This document shows, one piece after another, positions 24,361 through 37,334 of a DNA stretch of 64,000 bases. Origin of the DNA: Streptomyces sp. GQFP. GTDB taxonomy: Bacteria; Actinomycetota; Actinomycetes; Streptomycetales; Streptomycetaceae. The stretch is taken from positions 2,790,001 to 2,854,000 of the forward strand of contig NZ_CP089312.1 in assembly GCF_021545335.1 (NCBI RefSeq). Reading direction: 5' to 3'. The notes beneath the pieces were generated by a model that was not told the DNA's origin, made no database searches, and saw nothing but the letters and a program-made list of their open reading frames with translations. Position 1 is the first letter of the stretch. Every line of letters starts with the position of its first letter. The position numbers were made by a program, and so were the translations under genes.

Positions 24361-26964
24361 TCAGATCACCGACGCCTCGCTGGACGTCGCGGTGGCGGGG
24401 GCGCTGGTGTCGTTGGCCGGGGCGCTCTCCGTCTCGGTCTCGACCGGGTTGGAGGCAGGGCCACTTGCCGTGTCGGTGATGGACGGTGAGGGAGACGGCT
24501 CTTCGGACGTCTCCGTCGGGGTCGGTGTCGGTGTCACCGACTGAGACGGAGTGGGCGTAGGCGAGTTGGGCGTCTCGGACGACTGCGACTCCGACGGAGT
24601 CACGGAGGGCGTGGGCGTCGTACCGCCGCTGCTCCCCCCGGTGCCACCGCCACCACCCGGCGTCTTCGTCCCCGTCGGATCGTCCGACGGCTCCTGCCCG
24701 CCCGAGGACGGCGGTGTCGGGTCGTCCGACGTGCCCCAGGTGCCGTCGGGCCCCGGGTCGGTCGGGCGGCTGGTGGCCGTGCCCGTGTCGCCGTTGCTGT
24801 CGCTGTCGCCGTTGTCGGCCTTGTCGGCGCCGAGGCTGTCGTCGTCGTTGCCCGCGCTGGCGGACGGGTTGACGCCCACCTGGTCGGACGGCGCGTCGTT
24901 GGGGTTCGAGGTCGCCCCCAGCGTCACCACCGTGCCGAGCACCGCCGCGAGCAGGGCGCCCGCGCCGACGGCCACGAGGTTGCGCCGGGCACCGCCGACG
25001 AGCCGCTGGAGGCTCGAGGCCTTGTGCGCCCCGCCACCCCCGGACCGGGGTGTGATGACCGTCGCCGGGAAGTCACCGGATCCGGATTTGGACCCGTAAG
25101 CGGAGGCCGAACCGGAACCGGAGGGCGACGGCTGCAGCGGCGGATAGCCCGCGGCGCCGAAGACGGCCGGGACCCCGCCGGGCGGCGACGCCGACTCCTC
25201 GTACCGCGCGTCCGGCACCTCCTCGCCCGCCGCGGAGCCGAGGCCGGGGGTGTCGCCGGCCCGGTCGGCGACCAGGGTGAGGGCACGACGGCCCGCGACC
25301 GTGCCGCGCTTGTCGGCGAGGGCGCCGCGCAGGCCGATGGCGGACTCCAGCTCGGCGCGAGCCAGGTCGAGCTGTTCGCCGCAGAGCGCGAGGATGCCCA
25401 ACTCGTGGTGGAAGTAGACCTGTTCCGCGACCTCTCCGGCGAGCCGGGCGGCCTCGGCACCGGCCCGCAGGACGCGTTCCCAGGCGCTCCAGTACAGACC
25501 GGCCGCGAAGGCGGGCGCCGCGGTGCGGGCCAGCTGTACGGGCGTGCTCTCCTCGTCCTCCCCCGGCGGCACCGTGACCGGCACGAGCACGTCGAGGGCG
25601 GCCAGCAGGGCGTCTGCCTCCGCGCAGACCCGCTCGGGGGTCACGGAAGGGTGCCCGGCCCACCAGGCGTAGTGCTGGGCAGCGCTGAACGCCCGTGCCT
25701 GGGCGCCCTCGCCGTACCCGGCGGCCTCCAGCTGGGTCTGCACCCCGGCCGCGAGGCGGTAGTGCGAGCCGACCGGGGAGACCAGCGCACAGCCGAGCAG
25801 CTCGCCGAGGGCGGCGTCCGCGTGGGCGTCGTCGACGAGCGCCGGCAGATGGGCCTGGTGGGGCACCTCACCGCCGAGCGCGACGGCGAAGCGCAGGGTC
25901 TCCCGCGCGGACTCGCTGAGCCGGGAGGCGAGCAGCGGCGCGGGCGCGGCACCCTCGGCGAGCGAGGGCAGCGGTACGTCGTGTTCGTCGCCGGAGCCGA
26001 AGGGCGCGTCGACCGGGATGTCCTGGAAGACGCCGAACTCGTCGAAGGCGTCGGCGCTGGCGCGCAGTCCGTCGCGCTGCCTGAGCAGGGCGCCGGCCTG
26101 GACGAACCGCAGGGGCAGGCCCTCGGACTCGAACCAGAGGTCGCCGGCCCAGTTGGCCTCCTCCTCGGTGAGGACACGGCCGACGGAACGCTCCAGCAAC
26201 TCCAGGCCACCGGCCCGGTCGAGGCCGTCGAGGAACAGCTCCTCGATCAGCGCGTCGGCGGACGGTGCGGGCACATCGGGGGTGGCGCCGATCAGGAAGG
26301 CGCACTCGGGGGTCGCGTCGATGAGCTCGTCGAGCGCTGCGCCGCCGAACTCCACGTCGTCCAGGACGACGACCGCACCGGCCTCCCGGACGAGAGCGCG
26401 CAGTTCGTCCGGTTCCGGCCGGTACAGAGGTGCGCTGTAGACGGCGTAGAAGAGGTCGTAGAGGAGGTCGGTCGGGGTGCGGCGGAGGCCGCTGAGGCGG
26501 ACCACGCCGTCGGGCGCGAGGTCCGCGCAGTCTGCGGCGACGGCGTCGAGGAGCGTGGTGCGGCCGGAGCCGGGCGGCCCTGTGAGGCGTACGGAACGGC
26601 CGCGGGCCAGCAGCCGCACCAGCCGTTCGCGCTCGCCGTCGCGCTCCAGGAGCGGGAGTTCGGGCTGCGCGGGCCCGGGCGGTACGGGTGGTGTGGCCGC
26701 GCGGGTGATCTCGCCGCGCTCGGCCGCGGTCAGCTTGGCGGGCCGGCCGGGCCGTTCACCGGGCGGGCAGATCTCTATCTCGCTGCCGTCGACCGGGTTG
26801 ATCGTGAGCAGGTAGTCGCCCGAGACGAGCTGCGCCGTGCGGGCGAGCGCGGGTGTGTGCTGGCCGAATTCGGATGTGAGGGCGTCGCGAGGCGGGCGCT
26901 GACGCGGCGTGGTGCCGTCGGCGTCGTGGCCGTACTCCTCGGAGCCCTGGTTGTTCGGGTCCAT
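24361..26964 (-). CDS. P-loop ATPase with single membrane anchor and long external Ser/Thr/Pro tail
   Basis: An 867 aa protein. Residues 1-105 are hydrophilic. A P-loop GPPGSGRTTLLDA follows near residue 130, then a Walker-B-like AVVVLDDVEF near 200 and an AAA/STAND-like helical region to about 600, with no recognised effector or HTH domain. A single hydrophobic segment (VAVGAGALLAAVLGTVVTLG, about 680) comes after a basic RRN stretch, so the N-terminal ATPase should be cytosolic and the last 190 residues outside. That tail is almost all Ser, Thr, Pro, Gly, Asp and Glu, like a wall-spanning linker. I use ATG 26964 (MDPNNQG). The function is unknown. Confidence 0.75.
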   Translation of the reverse strand: MDPNNQGSEEYGHDADGTTPRQRPPRDALTSEFGQHTPALARTAQLVSGDYLLTINPVDGSEIEICPPGERPGRPAKLTAAERGEITRAATPPVPPGPAQPELPLLERDGERERLVRLLARGRSVRLTGPPGSGRTTLLDAVAADCADLAPDGVVRLSGLRRTPTDLLYDLFYAVYSAPLYRPEPDELRALVREAGAVVVLDDVEFGGAALDELIDATPECAFLIGATPDVPAPSADALIEELFLDGLDRAGGLELLERSVGRVLTEEEANWAGDLWFESEGLPLRFVQAGALLRQRDGLRASADAFDEFGVFQDIPVDAPFGSGDEHDVPLPSLAEGAAPAPLLASRLSESARETLRFAVALGGEVPHQAHLPALVDDAHADAALGELLGCALVSPVGSHYRLAAGVQTQLEAAGYGEGAQARAFSAAQHYAWWAGHPSVTPERVCAEADALLAALDVLVPVTVPPGEDEESTPVQLARTAAPAFAAGLYWSAWERVLRAGAEAARLAGEVAEQVYFHHELGILALCGEQLDLARAELESAIGLRGALADKRGTVAGRRALTLVADRAGDTPGLGSAAGEEVPDARYEESASPPGGVPAVFGAAGYPPLQPSPSGSGSASAYGSKSGSGDFPATVITPRSGGGGAHKASSLQRLVGGARRNLVAVGAGALLAAVLGTVVTLGATSNPNDAPSDQVGVNPSASAGNDDDSLGADKADNGDSDSNGDTGTATSRPTDPGPDGTWGTSDDPTPPSSGGQEPSDDPTGTKTPGGGGGTGGSSGGTTPTPSVTPSESQSSETPNSPTPTPSQSVTPTPTPTETSEEPSPSPSITDTASGPASNPVETETESAPANDTSAPATATSSEASVI

Positions 26965-27210
26965 AAGGTTCAAGCCCCCCAAAAGCGTCGTGTGCGGGTC
27001 GCAAGACCCAGGCCCCTCCCGGCCTTGCTGCACACTGCGCTGTCGCTTCTGGTCCGGGCCCGCTCTGGGATGTCAGGCAGCGGGCGACCGAACCCTAAAC
27101 CTTCGCACAGTATCTACGACAGTCCGGGGTACCGCGCCGTCCGAGACGTCACAGTCTCGTGAGGATTGTGCGCAACGCGCGTTTCACACAGGGCGTTCAC
27201 ACCCTGCGTT

Positions 27211-27534
27211 TCACACTCTGGGCAGCGACTCCACCCCGATACCACCCTCGATCGCCAGGATCCGGTGCAGCCGGGTGGCCACCAGCAGGCGCTGCATCTG
27301 CGGTGGTACGTCGCGCAGCACCAGCCGTCGGCCGCACCGCCCGCACCGTCGGTGGGCTCCCATGATCACCCCGAGGCCGGTGGCGTCCCAGGAGTCCAGC
27401 TCGGACAGGTCCAGCACGAGATCGCCGACGCCGGTGTCGACGGCCGTGTGCAGGACCGTACGGGCGTCCGCCGCGCTGCGAACGTCGAGGCGGCCCCCGA
27501 CGACCAGCTCGGCGTGGTCGCCCCTGATGTACAT
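27211..27534 (-). CDS. STAS-domain anti-sigma factor antagonist
   Basis: A 107 aa single STAS domain of the SpoIIAA/RsbV class, which sequesters an anti-sigma kinase when unphosphorylated. MYIRGDHAELVVGGRLDV is the first strand pair, and the phospho-acceptor loop reads DSWDATGLGVIMGA with Thr at the usual Ser position. An unusual RRCGRCGRRL basic/Cys stretch follows. The start is fixed by GGGGAG five bases before ATG 27534. It lies 246 bp upstream of the P-loop gene on the same strand; no cognate anti-sigma factor is in the window. Confidence 0.85.
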   Translation of the reverse strand: MYIRGDHAELVVGGRLDVRSAADARTVLHTAVDTGVGDLVLDLSELDSWDATGLGVIMGAHRRCGRCGRRLVLRDVPPQMQRLLVATRLHRILAIEGGIGVESLPRV

Positions 27535-27745
27535 ATACGCTCCCCGTGAGTGCGTTGTCGTGCTCCGCGTCGGTAAGTGATGCAACGTCTGACTGCCTGA
27601 GGGGCGGCCAGGTTGCCGTCTGTGAGCGAACCGATACCCAATTCACCCCACAGGGTGACACCTGAGGGGTTCGTGCGGTTTTCGTGCCTGTTGACTACTG
27701 CTGAGTTGTTGCTGATTACTTCCGTCTACGACTGCTGATTCCCGC

Positions 27746-28594
27746 TCAGTGCTTGTAGAAGCCCTGCCCGCTCTTACGGCCGATGTCACCGGCGTCAACC
27801 ATCCGGCGCATCAGCTCCGGAGGAGCGAACTTCTCGTCCTGGGACTCGGTGTAGATGTTGCTGGTGGCGTGCAGCAGGATGTCGACCCCGGTGAGGTCGG
27901 CGGTGGCCAGCGGGCCCATGGCGTGCCCGAAGCCGAGCTTGCAGGCGAGGTCGATGTCCTCCGCGGTGGCGACGCCGGACTCGTACAGCTTGGCCGCCTC
28001 GACGACGAGCGCCGAGATCAGCCGGGTCGTCACGAAACCGGCGACATCCCGGTTGACGACGATGCAGGTCTTGCCGACGGACTCGGCGAACTCCCGCGCG
28101 GTGGCGAGGGTTTCGTCGCTCGTCTTGTAGCCGCGGACCAGCTCGCAGAGCTGCATCATCGGCACCGGCGAGAAGAAGTGCGCACCGACGACCCGGTCCG
28201 GGCGGTCGGTCACGGCGGCGATCTTGGTGATGGGGATGGCGGAGGTGTTGGAGGCGAGCACGGCGTCGTCGCGCGCGATCTTGTCGAGCGCGCGGAAGAT
28301 CTCGTGCTTGACCTCCAGCTTCTCGAACACGGCCTCGACGACGATGTCCGCGTCGCCGACCGCGTCGAGGTCGGTGGTAGCGGTGATCCGCCCGAGAGCG
28401 GCCTCGGCATCGGCCTCGGCCAGCTTGCCCTTGCTCACGAACCTGTCGTACGAGGCCTTGATGCCGTCGGTGCCACGGGTGAGCGCTTCGTCGGTGACAT
28501 CGCGCAGTACGACGTCCCAGCCCGCCTGGGCAGAGACCTGTGCGATGCCGGAACCCATCAGGCCGGCTCCGATGACGGCAAGCTTCCGTGCCAC
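27746..28594 (-). CDS. 3-hydroxybutyryl-CoA dehydrogenase
   Basis: NAD(P)-dependent 3-hydroxyacyl-CoA dehydrogenase, 282 aa, converting acetoacetyl-CoA to 3-hydroxybutyryl-CoA and used in the ethylmalonyl-CoA route or fatty acid oxidation. A Rossmann motif GAGLMGSGIAQ sits at residues 9-19. The catalytic His is in GAHFFSPVPMM, the conserved SNTSA loop is present, and the C-terminal domain has FGHAMGPLATADLTG. It starts at GTG with GGGGAG seven bases upstream. It complements the thiolase at 9949, though it is not in the same operon. Confidence 0.92.
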   Translation of the reverse strand: MARKLAVIGAGLMGSGIAQVSAQAGWDVVLRDVTDEALTRGTDGIKASYDRFVSKGKLAEADAEAALGRITATTDLDAVGDADIVVEAVFEKLEVKHEIFRALDKIARDDAVLASNTSAIPITKIAAVTDRPDRVVGAHFFSPVPMMQLCELVRGYKTSDETLATAREFAESVGKTCIVVNRDVAGFVTTRLISALVVEAAKLYESGVATAEDIDLACKLGFGHAMGPLATADLTGVDILLHATSNIYTESQDEKFAPPELMRRMVDAGDIGRKSGQGFYKH

Positions 28595-28758
28595 TGTGCG
28601 ACTCCCCTGACGCGCTGTTTACGTATGCCTCGTGTATGGCCTCTCCGGCGGACCATAGCGGTCGTGAGGGTGCTGTGTGACCGGTAAGTAATGCGCGTCA
28701 CGTCTCATCTGACGGACGTCACACCGACGTGGCTCATTCGGCCCCTCGGACGGCCTAG

Positions 28759-28786
28759 TTGAGCGGTTGGCGAGTGGCGTTACTAC
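28759..28786 (+). promoter_or_regulatory. Putative promoter of the adenosyltransferase gene (leaderless)
   Basis: TTGAGC (28759-28764), 16 bases, then TACTAC (28781-28786). The expected start falls at or within a few bases of ATG 28796, so the mRNA is probably leaderless. Consistent with this, no ribosome-binding site precedes the ATG. Confidence 0.4.
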
Positions 28787-28795
28787 TCTGGCCGC

Positions 28796-29368
28796 ATGGT
28801 CAATCTGACGCGCATCTACACCAGGACCGGCGACAAGGGCACCACCGCCCTCGGGGACATGAGCAGGGTCGCCAAGACCGATCTACGGATCTCGGCGTAC
28901 GCCGACGCCAACGAGGCGAACGCGGTGATCGGGACCGCCGTGGCCCTCGGGGGGCTGGCGGAGGAGGTCGTCAAGGTGCTGACCCGGGTGCAGAACGACC
29001 TGTTCGACGTGGGCGCGGATCTGGCTACGCCGGTCGCCGAGAACCCCGAGTTTCCGCCGCTGCGGGTCGAGCAGTCGTACATCGACAAGCTGGAGGCGGA
29101 CTGCGACCGGTTCCTCGAAGACCTGGAGAAACTGCGCTCGTTCATCCTGCCCGGCGGCACCCCCGGCGCGGCCCTGCTGCACCAGGCGTGCACGGTGGTA
29201 CGCCGGGCCGAGCGCTCTACTTGGGCTGCGCTGGAGGTACATGCAGAGGTCATGAATCCGCTCACCGCGACCTACCTCAACCGGCTATCGGACCTGCTTT
29301 TCATCCTTGCCCGTACCGCTAACAAGGACGTCGGGGACGTGCTCTGGGTCCCGGGTGGGGAGCGCTGA
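28796..29368 (+). CDS. Cob(I)yrinic acid a,c-diamide adenosyltransferase, PduO type
   Basis: A 190 aa ATP:corrinoid adenosyltransferase that makes adenosylcobalamin from cob(I)alamin. The ATP-binding N-terminus YTRTGDKGTTALGD, the conserved SAYADANEANAVIG and the FILPGGTPGAALLH...RRAERSTW motifs are complete. Its product is the cofactor of methylmalonyl-CoA mutase, which MeaB (8946-9905) protects. The last 84 bases overlap the convergent membrane-protein gene. The start appears leaderless. Confidence 0.93.
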   Translation: MVNLTRIYTRTGDKGTTALGDMSRVAKTDLRISAYADANEANAVIGTAVALGGLAEEVVKVLTRVQNDLFDVGADLATPVAENPEFPPLRVEQSYIDKLEADCDRFLEDLEKLRSFILPGGTPGAALLHQACTVVRRAERSTWAALEVHAEVMNPLTATYLNRLSDLLFILARTANKDVGDVLWVPGGER

Positions 29369-29896
29369 CGGCTCCTGCTTGGGCCAGATCGTGTACGTCA
29401 GCGCGATCAGGCCGTGGATGCCGGCGGCCCTGAGCGCCGTCCACTGGAAGGACCGCAGGGATGAAGTGTCCCCATCGCCTACGTACCAGACCGCCGCCTG
29501 GAGCAACGCGCAGGCGACCGCCGCCGCCAGGACCGTACGCAGCCACAGGCGGCCCTCGTGGCGGGCGCGGGCCATGCCGTAGCGGGGCGGCTTCGGCGGG
29601 GGCGGGCCTCCGGCCAGGCGGTGGGCCGCGTGGCCGTCGAGCCAGCGGATCGTGTAGTGGCCGTACGCCACCGTGAAGCCGATGTACAGCGCGGCCAGGC
29701 CGTGCTCCCAGCCCGGTTCGGCGCCGTTCTTCAGGTCGATCGCCGTCACGGTGAACAGGACCAGTTCCAGCAGCGGCTCGCAGAGCAGCAGCACCACGCT
29801 GGTCCGGCGCCACTTCAGCAGATAGCGCGCGGCCAGGCCGAGCGCCAGCAGCACCCAGAAGCCGACCTCGCAGGCGATGATCAACGCGACGATCAC
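29285..29896 (-). CDS. Integral membrane protein of unknown function
   Basis: A 203 aa protein with about five hydrophobic segments: 2-24, 34-53, 67-83, a fourth in the VLAAAVACALLQAAVWYVG region and a fifth near GLIALTYTIW. A Pro/Lys-rich cytosolic loop (GGPPPPKPPRYG) splits it. The GTG start has AGGAG six bases upstream, which supports real translation. Its C-terminal 28 codons are read from the opposite strand of the adenosyltransferase gene. Not assigned to a named family here. Confidence 0.75.
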   Translation of the reverse strand: MIVALIIACEVGFWVLLALGLAARYLLKWRRTSVVLLLCEPLLELVLFTVTAIDLKNGAEPGWEHGLAALYIGFTVAYGHYTIRWLDGHAAHRLAGGPPPPKPPRYGMARARHEGRLWLRTVLAAAVACALLQAAVWYVGDGDTSSLRSFQWTALRAAGIHGLIALTYTIWPKQEPSALPTRDPEHVPDVLVSGTGKDEKQVR

Positions 29897-30081
29897 GACT
29901 CACTCCTTCCGGTGAGATCCCGTTCGGGGAACCCGTTCTCCTTCCAGGCTCCCGGCCGTCCGTGTCCGATTCGTCGTCGGCGGTGAGGAAGTCCCCGTAC
30001 ATCGAAAGATGCAGTTCGGGACCCTTCGCGACCCTTCCCGGGGATCAGGCGGGCGGCGCCCCGGCCGTGTTGGATGGAGCC

Positions 30082-31263
30082 ATGGCCGCCCCTCGACTGC
30101 CCCGCCCGCACCTCGACGACGTACGCATCGCGCTCGTGGGGCTGCTCGGCGGGCTGCTGTTCTGGGGTGTCGGGCTCAGCACCCGGCCGTCCGGTGAGCC
30201 GATGGTGCTCTGGGACGGGCGTTGGCCGGTCCTGCTGCCGCTCTTCGTGATGGCCGGCTGCGAGCTGCTCCGGCGGATCCGCCCGCGCACGGGCCTGCTG
30301 GTCGGCACGGCCGCGCTGACCCTGGACACCGTCACGCAGGGCAGCCTGGTCACGGTCGTGATGTTCACGGACCTCGTGTACGCGGCCGTGCTGTACGGGC
30401 CGCCCGGCACCGCCCGCCGCGTCCCGTGGATCACCGGGCTGCTGTCGGTGGCCGGCACGATCGTGCCGTTCGCGGTGCTGCGGGATCCGGAGGCGCTGCT
30501 CATCGGTGTGGTCATCGGCGTCGTCGGGTTCACGCCCGCCGCCACCGGGTTGATCGTCCGCAACCATCGTGACGCCGCCGAGTCCGCCCGGCTGCGCGCC
30601 GAACAGACCGCGCTGCTCGCCGAGTTCGACCGCACCCAGGCCGTCACCTCCGAACGGGCGCGGATGGCACGGGAGTTGCACGACATGGTCGCCAACCACC
30701 TCTCCGCCATCGCGATCCACTCCACGGCCGCCCTCTCCCTCGACGACCCGGACACCTCCAAGCAGGCCCTCGGTGTCATCCGCGAGAACAGCGTGGCGGG
30801 ACTGGCCGAGATGCGCCGGCTGATCGGCATCCTGCGCGACAGCGGCGGCGACCTGGAACCGGCGGCGGCCCCGACGCTGGACGGCCTCGGGGCGCTGGTC
30901 GACGGCGCCCGCACCAACGGTCTCGACGTCACCCTCGACACCGGCACCGACCTCGGCGCCCTGCCCGCGCCGGTCGAGCTGGCCGCGTACCGCATCGTCC
31001 AGGAGTCCCTGACCAACGCCCTCAAGCACGCCTCCCCCGGCCGGGTCACGGTGGCGCTCACCCGGCGAGACTGTTCCCTGTGCATCGCCGTGACCAGCCC
31101 GTACGGCGATCACGACAGCCCGCGCGCACCCGGCTCCGGGGCCGGTCTGGTCGGGATGCGGGAGCGGGTCGCGCTGCTGGGCGGCGCCTTCACGGCGGGA
31201 GCGGACGGCGCCCACTGGGCCGTACGGGCCACGCTGCCCCTCACCGAAGGAGAAGACGTATGA
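30082..31263 (+). CDS. Sensor histidine kinase (NarL-type partner)
   Basis: A 393 aa membrane sensor. Four to five hydrophobic helices in residues 15-150 have very short loops, so it probably senses a membrane signal. The HisKA_3 dimerisation motif RMARELHDMVANHLSAIAIH holds the phospho-His near residue 201. The HATPase domain has VELAAYRIVQESLTNALKHA (N box) and GAGLVGMRERVALLGG (G boxes). The ATG at 30082 follows GGATGGAG; longer in-frame starts exist. It overlaps its response regulator by ATGA. Confidence 0.9.
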   Translation: MAAPRLPRPHLDDVRIALVGLLGGLLFWGVGLSTRPSGEPMVLWDGRWPVLLPLFVMAGCELLRRIRPRTGLLVGTAALTLDTVTQGSLVTVVMFTDLVYAAVLYGPPGTARRVPWITGLLSVAGTIVPFAVLRDPEALLIGVVIGVVGFTPAATGLIVRNHRDAAESARLRAEQTALLAEFDRTQAVTSERARMARELHDMVANHLSAIAIHSTAALSLDDPDTSKQALGVIRENSVAGLAEMRRLIGILRDSGGDLEPAAAPTLDGLGALVDGARTNGLDVTLDTGTDLGALPAPVELAAYRIVQESLTNALKHASPGRVTVALTRRDCSLCIAVTSPYGDHDSPRAPGSGAGLVGMRERVALLGGAFTAGADGAHWAVRATLPLTEGEDV

Positions 31264-31919
31264 CAGACACAGGACGGGCGATCCGGGTGCTCGTCGCCGA
31301 GGACCAGTCGGCCGTACGGGCCGGGCTCGTCCTCATCCTGGGCAGCGCGCCCGGCATCGAGGTGGCCGGGGAGGCGGCGGACGGGGAGCAAGCCGTGGCG
31401 CTGGCCCGTGAACTGCGGCCGGATCTGGTGCTGATGGACATTCAGATGCCGTGCCTGGACGGGGTGTCGGCGACCCGGCAGGTGGTCGCGGAGGGCCTCG
31501 CCGACGTACTCGTCCTGACCACCTTCGACCTCGACGAGTACGTGTTCGGGGCGCTGCGCGCGGGCGCCTCCGGTTTTCTGCTCAAGAACACCGAGGCGAG
31601 GGATCTCATCGAGGCCGTACGGACGGTCGCGCGCGGGGAAGGGCTGATCGCCCCGGCGGTCACCCGGCGGCTCATCGCCGAGTTCGCCTCCGGGCCGGTA
31701 CGGGAGCCGAGGGCCGATCCGGTCGTCCTGGACGCCCTCACCCGCCGGGAACGCGAGGTGCTGTCGTGTCTCGGCGAGGGGCTGTCCAACGCGGACATCG
31801 CGACCCGTCTCGACATGGCCGAGGCGACGGTGAAGACGCACGTCAGCCGGTTGCTGGGCAAGCTGGAGCTGCGCAGCCGGGTCCAAGCGGCGGTACTGGC
31901 ACAGGAGTTGGGGGTTTAG
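31260..31919 (+). CDS. LuxR/NarL-family response regulator
   Basis: A 219 aa transcription factor. The receiver domain has an acidic pocket (VAEDQSAVRAGL), the phospho-Asp in VLMDIQMP near residue 59 and Lys in GFLLKN near 108. The LuxR-type HTH is LTRREREVLSCLGEGLSNAD...ATVKTHVSRLLGKL at 153-205. It overlaps the upstream kinase and has GAAGGAG before its ATG. The chitinase promoter begins 28 bases after the stop; whether this pair controls it, as some two-component systems do in streptomycetes, cannot be decided from sequence. Confidence 0.9.
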   Translation: MTDTGRAIRVLVAEDQSAVRAGLVLILGSAPGIEVAGEAADGEQAVALARELRPDLVLMDIQMPCLDGVSATRQVVAEGLADVLVLTTFDLDEYVFGALRAGASGFLLKNTEARDLIEAVRTVARGEGLIAPAVTRRLIAEFASGPVREPRADPVVLDALTRREREVLSCLGEGLSNADIATRLDMAEATVKTHVSRLLGKLELRSRVQAAVLAQELGV

Positions 31920-31946
31920 GGGAGTCGGACGAGCCTTGGCCCGAAG

Positions 31947-31988
31947 TGGTCCAGACCTATTGACCCGTGGTCCAGACCTTCCTATTCT
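31947..31988 (+). promoter_or_regulatory. Chitinase promoter with paired 12-bp direct repeats
   Basis: Two exact copies of TGGTCCAGACCT (31947-31958 and 31968-31979), 21 bases apart, overlap a promoter with -35 TTGACC (31960-31965), 17-bp spacing and -10 TATTCT (31983-31988). This is the known streptomycete chi operator arrangement, giving induction by chitin and glucose repression. The repeats also resemble the DasR half-site pattern. Confidence 0.85.
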
Positions 31989-32048
31989 CGCGGCACCGTG
32001 GGTGTGAGGCTCAGTCACGCCCCCATGACTCCCCCAAGGAGGCGCGTC

Positions 32049-33869
<1,821 letters not shown>

Positions 33870-33895
33870 AGATCTGATCTAGGGATCAAGCAACA

Positions 33896-34342
33896 TCAAG
33901 CAACATTGACGCGCTGACCGGGCGGGGCTGCTTCCAGCCACGCGAGAAATCCGGTCAGCGCGTCGTCGCTCATCGCCAGTTCGAGTCTCGTCCCGCGATG
34001 GAGACAGGCCAGCACGACCGCGTCCGAGAGCAGGGCCAGCTCCTCCTCGCCGTCGGGGGCGCGGCGGCCGGCCACCTCGATCGCCGAGCGTTCCAGGACG
34101 CGGCGCGGACGGGGGGAGTACGAGAAGACGCGGTACCACTCGATGCGGTCGCCGTTGTAGCGGGCGACGCCGTAGCCCCAGCCCTTGCCGCTGGGGTCGG
34201 GTTTCTCGGGTACGTCCCAGCGGAGGCTGCAGTCGAACGTACCGCCGGAGCGTTGGATGAGTCGGCGGCGCAGACCGAAGACGAACAGGCCCACCACCAC
34301 GAGCGCCACTACCAAGCCGCACACAGTCAGAGCGAGGATCAT
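33896..34342 (-). CDS. DUF2550 membrane protein
   Basis: A 148 aa protein of the actinobacterial DUF2550 family, typically found just after atpC. One N-terminal helix (ILALTVCGLVVALVVVGLFVFG) anchors a soluble domain with GGTFDCSLRWD, GWGYGVARYNGDRIEWYRVFS and a C-terminal LAWLEAAPPG. ATG 34342 is nine bases after GGAGG; GTG 34348 is only three bases from it, so the ATG is preferred. A terminator separates it from atpC, so it may be only weakly co-transcribed with the ATP synthase. The function is unknown. Confidence 0.82.
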   Translation of the reverse strand: MILALTVCGLVVALVVVGLFVFGLRRRLIQRSGGTFDCSLRWDVPEKPDPSGKGWGYGVARYNGDRIEWYRVFSYSPRPRRVLERSAIEVAGRRAPDGEEELALLSDAVVLACLHRGTRLELAMSDDALTGFLAWLEAAPPGQRVNVA

Positions 34343-34369
34343 CGACACCGACCTCCTCGTCTCCTAGGT

Positions 34370-34448
34370 AACGGAAAAGAAAAAACATCCGGATTCGCCT
34401 CAGCCGCGGCCAGGGCCGGAGCGAACCGGTCCCAGCCGCGGCTGAGGC
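34370..34448 (-). terminator. Terminator of the atp operon
   Basis: On the minus strand a perfect 14-bp stem (34435-34448 with 34397-34410, arms GCCTCAGCCGCGGC and its complement) is followed by a T-rich run (GTTTTTTCTTTT, about 34376-34388). It starts 26 bases past the atpC stop. Confidence 0.85.
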
Positions 34449-34473
34449 AAAGCATCACACTGGTGCGCCAGGG

Positions 34474-34848
34474 TCAGCGCGCCGCCACGGCCCGCAGGCG
34501 GACGTCGGCACGCCGCTCGGCGGACGCGTCGCCCTCCGCCTTCGCGCGCTCCAGCTCCCGCTCCACGCGCTGGACGTCGATCTCGTCCGCCAGCTCGGCG
34601 ATCTCCGCCAGCAGCGACAGCTTGTTGTCGGCGAAGGAGATGAAACCGCCGTGCGCCGCGGCGACGACCGTTCCACCATCACTCGTACGGATGGTCACCG
34701 GGCCCGACTCCAGCACACCGAGCAGCGGCTGGTGACCGGGCATGACGCCGATGTCGCCGGACGTGGTGCGCGCGACGACCAGGGTGGCCTCGCCGGACCA
34801 GACCTGACGGTCGGCAGCGACCAGCTCGACGTGCAGCTCAGCAGCCAA
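34474..34848 (-). CDS. atpC: ATP synthase epsilon subunit
   Basis: F1 epsilon, 124 aa. The N-terminal beta-sandwich opens AAELHVELVAADRQVWSGEA and includes IGVMPGHQPLLGVLESG. The C-terminal helical hairpin (LADEIDVQRVERELERAKAE) is the inhibitory part. Last gene of the synthase operon, 112 bp after atpD and followed by a strong terminator. Confidence 0.95.
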   Translation of the reverse strand: MAAELHVELVAADRQVWSGEATLVVARTTSGDIGVMPGHQPLLGVLESGPVTIRTSDGGTVVAAAHGGFISFADNKLSLLAEIAELADEIDVQRVERELERAKAEGDASAERRADVRLRAVAAR

Positions 34849-34960
34849 GGTTGGCTCCTCGGGTCACCACCCGGCTGTTCTGCCGGGTGTTGGTTACAAG
34901 TCTAGTGGGCGTGAGTGAGGGGGCGGGACGCGCCCGCCCCCTCACACGAACTCAGGGAGT

Positions 34961-37314
<2,354 letters not shown>

Positions 37315-37334
37315 GAGTCAGGTCCCTTCCGTCG

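Noticed and set aside
24551..27162. Plus-strand frames opposite the P-loop gene
   Set aside because: The 712-codon and shorter frames mirror the codon bias of the minus-strand gene and contain no motif; they are shadows.
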